Positions 6,517 through 10,950 of a stretch of 14,972 bases of DNA are shown here, piece by piece. Source of the stretch: Candidatus Mediterraneibacter colneyensis. Its GTDB lineage: Bacteria; Bacillota; Clostridia; Lachnospirales; Lachnospiraceae. How positions within the stretch are numbered: position 1 is the first letter of the stretch; every line of letters starts with the position of its first letter. The stretch is taken from positions 1 to 14,972 of the forward strand of contig DXEY01000140.1 of NCBI GenBank assembly GCA_019114745.1, read 5' to 3'. The notes under the pieces are model-generated. The model was not told where the DNA came from. It saw nothing but the letters and a program-made list of their open reading frames with translations, and made no database searches. The translations under genes and the position numbers were made by a program.

Positions 6517-7054
6517 ATTTGCCGTACTTAACCGCATATGCCATCAGGGAGGCCACGGTCTTTGCATCCTCGATCTCGCCGGAGAAGATCTTCTCCTTCA
6601 GGTCGTCAAGGGAATACGCCTTCAGATCGATAAATTCATCCTCATCCAGATGCTGGCGGGACGGGATCAGGTTCTTTGCCACATATACCTCGATCCGTTC
6701 ATTGCAGAATGCGACGGTAGTCCGAAGCGTGATCAGCCATTCCAGATCATCGCTTCTGTAGCCGGTCTCCTCCTCCAGTTCACGGGCAGCGCAGTTTAAG
6801 CCCGGCTCATCCTCCGCATCCAGCGCTCCCGCCGGAATCTCCAGCGTATAGCGATCCAGCGCGTTCCTGTACTGGCGCACCATCAGGATCCTGCCGTCAT
6901 CCGTAACCGGGACGACCGCCGCAGCGCCTTTGTGCTTGATGAAATCCCAAATGACCGTATGGTCGCCGTCGATCTCCATCGTATCCTGATAGAAGTCAAT
7001 GATCTTTCCTTTAAATTTCAACTCTCTGTTCAGCCTTCTGATATGCTCGCTCAT
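6515..7054 (-). CDS. nudF: NUDIX hydrolase, ADP-ribose pyrophosphatase type
   Basis: A 179-residue cytosolic NUDIX enzyme that most likely splits ADP-ribose into AMP and ribose 5-phosphate, clearing a reactive NAD breakdown product. The N-terminal strand region with FYQDTMEIDGDHTV and VRQYRNALDRYTLEIPAG (split at residue 70) is typical of ADP-ribose pyrophosphatases. The NUDIX box lies at residues 76-99 and ends in RELEEETGY. The metal-binding RELEEE core is intact, though the loop between the leading glycine and the first glutamate is one residue longer than the consensus. The ATG at 7054 follows AAGGAGG by about 7 nt. The longer reading frame to 7111 would start inside a terminator hairpin and is rejected. 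The ribosome site directly abuts the T-tract of the rny terminator. The gene is followed by spoIIM 79 nt downstream. Confidence 0.93.
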   Translation of the reverse strand: MSEHIRRLNRELKFKGKIIDFYQDTMEIDGDHTVIWDFIKHKGAAAVVPVTDDGRILMVRQYRNALDRYTLEIPAGALDAEDEPGLNCAARELEEETGYRSDDLEWLITLRTTVAFCNERIEVYVAKNLIPSRQHLDEDEFIDLKAYSLDDLKEKIFSGEIEDAKTVASLMAYAVKYGK

Positions 7055-7065
7055 CCTCTTCCTCC

Positions 7066-7101
7066 TTATAAAAAGAAAGCCCTCGTCTTTCGACAAGGGC
7101 T
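7066..7101 (-). terminator. Strong intrinsic terminator after rny, in the nudF leader
   Basis: Arms 7092-7101 and 7078-7087 form a 10-bp stem with one G-U pair (AGCCCTTGTC / GACGAGGGCT) and a 4-nt GAAA-type loop. It is followed on the minus strand by TTTCTTTTTAT. It lies 28 nt past the rny stop codon, and its T-tract runs straight into the AAGGAGG of nudF. Confidence 0.9.
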
Positions 7102-7129
7102 GGTCTTTCATCTGCTGTTATGATCCATA

Positions 7130-8683
7130 TTACTTGGCATAGTCTGTCGCCCGTGACTCACGGATGACATTTACTTTGATCTGTCCCGGATATTCCAATT
7201 CAAATTCAATCTGTTTTGCAATATCTCTGGCCAGAAGCACCATATCATCATCAGATACCTGCTCTGGAACTACCATAACACGAATCTCTCTACCCGCCTG
7301 GATGGCAAAAGATTTCTCCACACCTTTAAACTGGTTGGTAATATCTTCTAACTGTTTCAATCTGTTTGTATATGTTTCGATCGTCTCACGTCTTGCGCCC
7401 GGTCTTGCCGCTGAGATCGTATCTGCGGCCTGGACTACGCATGCGACCAAAGTCTGCGGCTCTACATCACCGTGATGTGCTTCCACCGCATTAATGACAG
7501 TTGCAGACTCTTTGTATTTTCTACAGAGGTCTACACCTATCTGAATATGTGACCCTTCCACGTCATGGTCTATCGATTTTCCTATATCATGAAGAAGTCC
7601 GGCACGCTTCGCCACTCGCACATCGATGCCGATCTCACCTGCGAGCAGTCCCGCAAGCTGAGCAACTTCGATCGAATGTTTCAGCGCATTCTGTCCGTAG
7701 CTCGTCCTGAACTTCATGCGTCCCAACAGACGGATGAGTTCCGGATGAATGCCGGTCACGCCGACCTCGAGCATAGCAGCCTCTCCCTCTTCTCTGATCA
7801 TCGCATCGACCTCTTTCTGGGCCTTTTCCACCATCTCTTCAATCCTTGCAGGATGGATACGCCCATCTACGATCAGTCTCTCGAGGGCGATACGCGCAAC
7901 CTCGCGGCGGATCGGGTCAAATCCGGACAATACGACCGCCTCCGGCGTATCGTCAATGATCAGTTCGACGCCGGTCAGCGTCTCAAGTGTACGGATATTT
8001 CTTCCCTCACGGCCGATGATACGACCTTTCATCTCATCACTGGGAAGCTGTACGACAGAGATCGTCGTCTCTGCAACATGGTCAGCCGCACATCTCTGGA
8101 TCGCATTGACGACATACTCTTTCGCCTTCTTGTCAGCGTCCTCTTTCGCCTGCGCCTCCAGCTCTCTGACCATCTTTGCTGTGTCATGCTTCACATCTTC
8201 TTCAACAGTTTTCAACAGATATTCTTTTGCCTGTTCGGAGGTAAGTCCTGAGATTCGTTCCAGTTCCTGCACACGTTTCTGACTTAATTCTTCTACCCTG
8301 GCTTCACGCTGGCGGAGTTGTTCTTCTTTTGACGACAGCTTAGATTCCCTGTGTTCCAGGGCATCTGAGCGCTTCTCCACTGCTTCTTCCTTTGCGAGCA
8401 CTCTTTTTTCATAGCGCTGCAGCTCAGCTCTTCTCTCTTTCGTCTCTTTCTCAAGATCGTTCTTCGTCTTGATCGACTCCTCTTTCACTTCTAAGAGAGC
8501 TTCTTTCTTCGTTGTCTCAGCAGTCTTGACAGCGTCGTCGATAATCTCCCTTGCTCTTGTCTCCGCATTTCCGATCTTACTCTCAGCATTCTTCTTCAGA
8601 TTGGAGACCGTCGCAAAATGGGAAATGATCCCAACTATCAACGCGAGGGCCACGGCAATGACGATATATAAGCCTAAATTCAT
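7130..8683 (-). CDS. rny: Ribonuclease Y
   Basis: A 517-residue membrane-anchored endoribonuclease that starts bulk mRNA decay in Firmicutes and is a core of the RNA degradosome. The domain order is complete. One N-terminal membrane helix (residues 4-23) comes first, then a long charged coiled coil (about 28-200). A KH RNA-binding domain carries GRIIGREGRNIRTLE (220-234), and the HD catalytic domain has H336 and the HD pair in LLHDIGKSIDH (H365, D366). The C-terminal domain ends the protein. The length is normal. The ATG has a perfect AAGGAGGTG, but at a longish spacing of about 10 nt and inside a small palindrome. The gene has its own promoter overlapping the recX stop and a strong terminator, so it can be expressed apart from the SOS unit recA-recX. 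Confidence 0.97.
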   Translation of the reverse strand: MNLGLYIVIAVALALIVGIISHFATVSNLKKNAESKIGNAETRAREIIDDAVKTAETTKKEALLEVKEESIKTKNDLEKETKERRAELQRYEKRVLAKEEAVEKRSDALEHRESKLSSKEEQLRQREARVEELSQKRVQELERISGLTSEQAKEYLLKTVEEDVKHDTAKMVRELEAQAKEDADKKAKEYVVNAIQRCAADHVAETTISVVQLPSDEMKGRIIGREGRNIRTLETLTGVELIIDDTPEAVVLSGFDPIRREVARIALERLIVDGRIHPARIEEMVEKAQKEVDAMIREEGEAAMLEVGVTGIHPELIRLLGRMKFRTSYGQNALKHSIEVAQLAGLLAGEIGIDVRVAKRAGLLHDIGKSIDHDVEGSHIQIGVDLCRKYKESATVINAVEAHHGDVEPQTLVACVVQAADTISAARPGARRETIETYTNRLKQLEDITNQFKGVEKSFAIQAGREIRVMVVPEQVSDDDMVLLARDIAKQIEFELEYPGQIKVNVIRESRATDYAK

Positions 8684-8688
8684 TGCAC

Positions 8689-8701
8689 AGGAGCACCTCC
8701 T
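8689..8701 (-). promoter_or_regulatory. Palindrome containing the rny ribosome binding site
   Basis: In the minus-strand RNA, AGGAG-GTG-CTCCT (8701 down to 8689) is a 5-bp stem with a 3-nt loop. Its left arm is the Shine-Dalgarno sequence itself. If folded, it would hide the ribosome site of rny. The stem is short, so the effect is uncertain. Confidence 0.4.
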
Positions 8702-8745
8702 TATTTAATTTTCATTGTACATATTTATTTAAATACAACAGTTAA

Positions 8746-8774
8746 ATTTTATACTGTTTTCACAACAATGTCAA
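8746..8774 (-). promoter_or_regulatory. Promoter of rny, overlapping the recX stop codon
   Basis: On the minus strand a perfect TTGACA (8769-8774) is followed after 17 bp by TAAAAT (8746-8751), in a very A+T-rich stretch. The TGA inside TTGACA is the recX stop codon. The start would be near 8739, giving a leader of about 55 nt. Confidence 0.75.
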
Positions 8775-9385
8775 GCATCGTCCTCATAATTTTGTATTAC
8801 TTGACGGACGTCGTCATAGCGGAACCCTTTTCGGGCAAGATATCCGTATATCCGCCGGATTTCTTTTTCATCCGGACACCCCGGATCAAACCTTTTTTTC
8901 TTCAGGATCTTCCGGATCGCCTCCGCCTCTCCCGCCTCTTCATAGCACGCCTCAAATGCCTGTCCGATCAGTTCTTCTGACACACCTTTTCCGCGGAGGG
9001 CGGCACAGATCTCTTTTCTGCTCTTTGTCCCCTGGCGGCTCCTCACAAAATTCTCCGCGTACCGCCGGTCGTCCAGATAGCCAAAGGAACGGACATACCC
9101 GACTGCCCGGTCTATGACATCCGAGGGGTACATTCCCAGGCGCAGTTTCTCCCTGAGCGCGTCTTCCGTGCGATCCATATCTTCGAGAAGATGCATCGCC
9201 CGCAGTTTCGCCCTCTTGAGCACCACTTCATCCCGGATCTTCCGGGCGGTTTCCTCCGGCAGTTCTTCCCCCTCCCGGATATGAAAACGGGAAAGTTCGC
9301 CTTTGTATAATACAAAGGCGAATTCCCCATCTAAAAATACTTTATACCGTGTTTTCATGTAAGGCTCGACCCCGGTGACGATCAT
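8771..9385 (-). CDS. recX: Regulatory protein RecX
   Basis: A 204-residue RecX-family protein, a cytosolic modulator that binds in the groove of RecA filaments and limits their growth and activity. Three-helix RecX repeats can be seen, with typical segments such as RAMHLLEDMDRTEDALREKL (three-helix repeat 1), FGYLDDRRYAENFVRSR (residues about 100-117), KEICAALRGKGVSEELI, and a final repeat RRIYGYLARKGFRYDDVRQVI. The N-terminal strand-rich part (VFLDGEFAFVLYKGELSRF) is the usual Gram-positive extension. Its ATG overlaps the recA stop by 4 nt (ATGA), with only a weak GGCGG ribosome site. Translation coupled to recA is therefore likely and would keep RecX below RecA. It shares the SOS promoter of recA. 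Its stop codon lies in the -35 box of rny. Confidence 0.95.
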   Translation of the reverse strand: MIVTGVEPYMKTRYKVFLDGEFAFVLYKGELSRFHIREGEELPEETARKIRDEVVLKRAKLRAMHLLEDMDRTEDALREKLRLGMYPSDVIDRAVGYVRSFGYLDDRRYAENFVRSRQGTKSRKEICAALRGKGVSEELIGQAFEACYEEAGEAEAIRKILKKKRFDPGCPDEKEIRRIYGYLARKGFRYDDVRQVIQNYEDDA

Positions 9386-10476
9386 GCTTTCTTTCCGCCT
9401 TTCAGGGTCAGGTCACTTTCTGCTGCTTTCCTGTCTCCTTCTTTCTGGTCTCCCGCCGGAGCGCTGTCCGCTTCGGATCCCGGGAGATTGTAGTGCGCCC
9501 GCACTTTTCTGTCCAGTTCTTCCATCACTTCCGGATGGCTCTCCAGATAGGCTTTGGCATTTTCCCTGCCCTGCCCGATCTTCTCTCCTTCATATGCATA
9601 CCATGCGCCGCTCTTTCTCACCAGATCGATGCTGGCGGCAAGATCAAGGATATCTCCGGCTCTTGAGATTCCTTTTCCGAACATGATATCAAATTCCGCT
9701 TCTTTAAACGGCGGAGCGATCTTGTTCTTAACGATCTTCACGCGGGTACGGTTCCCCACCATCTCCCCGCTCTGCTTGAGCGTCTCGATCCTTCTGACAT
9801 CCATACGCACGGATGCATAGAACTTCAGGGCGCGTCCGCCTGTCGTTGTCTCCGGGTTTCCGAACATCACGCCCACCTTTTCACGGAGCTGGTTGATAAA
9901 GATAACCACACAGTTGGACTTGCTGATCACCGGCGTCAGTTTACGCAGCGCCTGTGACATCAGCCTTGCCTGAAGTCCCACATGGCTGTCTCCCATATCT
10001 CCCTCGATCTCCTGCTTTGGCACAAGCGCCGCCACAGAGTCGATGACGATAATATCGATCGCACCCGAGCGCACCATCGTCTCGGCAATCTCAAGCGCCT
10101 GGTCACCGCTGTCCGGCTGGGATATGTAAAGTTCATCTATATCTACACCGATATTTCTCGCATAAACAGGGTCAAGGGCGTGCTCCGCATCAATAAATCC
10201 TGCGATCCCTCCCCTTTTCTGTACTTCTGATATCATATGAAGGGCAACTGTCGTCTTACCACTGGACTCCGGGCCATATATCTCGATCACACGCCCCTTC
10301 GGCACTCCGCCTAATCCGAGCGCAAGATCCAGACTCAGACATCCGGTCGGCACCGTCTCTACGGCTACGTGCGCGCTGGAATCTCCCAGCTTCATCACAG
10401 TTCCCTTTCCAAAATCCTTCTCTAACTTGGCTATTGCCGCGTCCAAAGCCTTTTTCTTTTCATCATTTCCTGCCAT
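9382..10476 (-). CDS. recA: Recombinase RecA
   Basis: A 364-residue DNA-dependent ATPase that forms filaments on single-stranded DNA. It catalyses strand exchange and triggers LexA self-cleavage. Landmarks are the Walker A motif GPESSGKT (residues 68-75), the FIDAEHALD segment with the catalytic glutamate (E98), Walker B VIDSV (144-148), loop L1 EGDMGDSHVG, and loop L2 NQLREKVGVMFGNPETTTGG (195-214). The C-terminal tail after about residue 335 is charged and variable (EADSAPAGDQKEGDRKAA), as usual. The start is the ATG at 10476, with AAAGGAGAG about 7 nt upstream. A longer frame to 10518 would run through the LexA box and is rejected. The gene leads the recA-recX unit under the SOS promoter. 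Immediately upstream is the copper operon rather than the cinA/pgsA genes commonly seen in this class. Confidence 0.98.
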   Translation of the reverse strand: MAGNDEKKKALDAAIAKLEKDFGKGTVMKLGDSSAHVAVETVPTGCLSLDLALGLGGVPKGRVIEIYGPESSGKTTVALHMISEVQKRGGIAGFIDAEHALDPVYARNIGVDIDELYISQPDSGDQALEIAETMVRSGAIDIIVIDSVAALVPKQEIEGDMGDSHVGLQARLMSQALRKLTPVISKSNCVVIFINQLREKVGVMFGNPETTTGGRALKFYASVRMDVRRIETLKQSGEMVGNRTRVKIVKNKIAPPFKEAEFDIMFGKGISRAGDILDLAASIDLVRKSGAWYAYEGEKIGQGRENAKAYLESHPEVMEELDRKVRAHYNLPGSEADSAPAGDQKEGDRKAAESDLTLKGGKKA

Positions 10477-10501
10477 GATCAAACTCTCCTTTTCCAAGAA
10501 T

Positions 10502-10515
10502 CGAACAATTGTTCG
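10502..10515. promoter_or_regulatory. LexA (SOS) box of recA
   Basis: A perfect 14-bp palindrome CGAACAATTGTTCG, an exact fit to the Firmicutes LexA/DinR consensus CGAAC-N4-GTTCG. It lies just downstream of the recA -10 region, 25 bp before the start codon, so LexA would block initiation or early elongation. Confidence 0.95.
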
Positions 10516-10523
10516 CATCCGAT

Positions 10524-10555
10524 ATTATAGTATTATACTTATTGAAAAATGTCAA
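10524..10555 (-). promoter_or_regulatory. Promoter of recA
   Basis: A perfect TTGACA lies at 10550-10555 on the minus strand. At 17 bp the -10 is TACTAT (10527-10532). Two perfect TATAAT sequences also occur, at 20 bp (10524-10529) and 12 bp (10532-10537), so the exact -10 cannot be decided from sequence. Confidence 0.7.
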
Positions 10556-10593
10556 CAAAATTTTTACCTTTTTCCACCGCCGGGGAGGTATGT

Positions 10594-10608
10594 GTTCCGA
10601 ACCGGAAC
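10594..10608. repeat. 15-bp inverted repeat between recA and copA
   Basis: GTTCCG-AAC-CGGAAC is a perfect 6-bp dyad with a 3-nt centre, about 40 bp upstream of the recA -35 box. It is not a LexA box and has no T-tract. The rest of the recA-copA interval (10556-10728) holds no gene that can be supported; two copies of AACCTCAA (10704-10711 and 10718-10725) lie near the copA terminator. Confidence 0.35.
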
Positions 10609-10728
10609 TGCCGAGTGTGAGACGCCGAACGACCTGGTAATAAACAGAGGCTGCATCGCCGATAATCAGTAAAAACAGGATATCACAGATCATTCGGGAA
10701 CGCAACCTCAATAGAAAAACCTCAACAG

Positions 10729-10753
10729 AAAAAAGGGGATCTATTCGATCCCC
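10729..10753 (-). terminator. Intrinsic terminator of csoR-copA, spanning the copA stop codon
   Basis: In the minus-strand RNA, GGGGATC (10747-10753) pairs perfectly with GATCCCC (10735-10741) around the 5-nt loop GAATA, followed by six T residues (10729-10734). The copA stop codon TAG (10741-10743) lies in the loop and right arm. The last codons of copA therefore encode the left arm. Confidence 0.92.
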
Positions 10754-10950
10754 AGTACCTTATAATCCTGATCTTCGACAGCCTTTTTCAGCACGTCATC
10801 GCTAAGATCAGCGTTCAGCGTTACCACCGCTGTCCCTGCTTCATGGCTGACCTGCGCCTCGTCCACCTGGTCCAGAGCTTCGAGCACTTTCTTTACTCTC
10901 GCCTCACAGTGTCCGCACATCATCCCTTCAATCTTCATTGTCTTTGTCAT
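10741..10950 (-). CDS. copZ: Nested copper chaperone CopZ (internal in-frame start within copA), candidate
   Basis: The last 69 codons of copA form a complete heavy-metal-associated domain. It begins MTKTMKIEGMMCGHCEARV, with the copper-binding CGHC (MxCxxC-type) motif at residues 12-15, and ends at the copA stop. Free CopZ chaperones are normally 68-69 residues and begin just like this. The ATG at 10950 is preceded by a perfect AAGGAGG (10959-10965) with an ideal 8-nt spacer, all in the copA frame. Independent initiation would give a soluble Cu(I) chaperone that delivers copper to CopA and CsoR. The site could also be a relic of a formerly separate copZ that fused when the copA stop codon was lost. 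Use of this start is inferred from the ribosome site alone. Confidence 0.5.
   Translation of the reverse strand: MTKTMKIEGMMCGHCEARVKKVLEALDQVDEAQVSHEAGTAVVTLNADLSDDVLKKAVEDQDYKVLGIE

Noticed and set aside
6436..6537. Longer SpoIIM start at 6537 or at the internal ATG of codon 17
   Set aside because: It overlaps the end of nudF and lacks a ribosome site, while AAGGAGG lies just before the ATG at 6435.
7055..7111. Longer NudF start at 7111
   Set aside because: The extra 19 codons would cover the terminator hairpin. AAGGAGG before 7054 decides the start.
7164..8282. Plus-strand open frames of 100-230 codons opposite rny
   Set aside because: Low-complexity shadows of the charged coiled coil and catalytic region of rny.
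10477..10518. Longer N-terminus for RecA beginning at 10518
   Set aside because: The added residues would be encoded by the LexA box, and AAAGGAGAG sits just before the ATG at 10476, which gives the normal RecA start.
10463..10711. Minus-strand reading frame of 82 codons between copA and recA
   Set aside because: It opens with TTG and has no good ribosome site. It runs through the recA promoter and LexA box into recA and matches no family I recognise. Chance frame.
10704..10725. Two copies of AACCTCAA 14 bp apart
   Set aside because: Too short and isolated to be a repeat array or target duplication.
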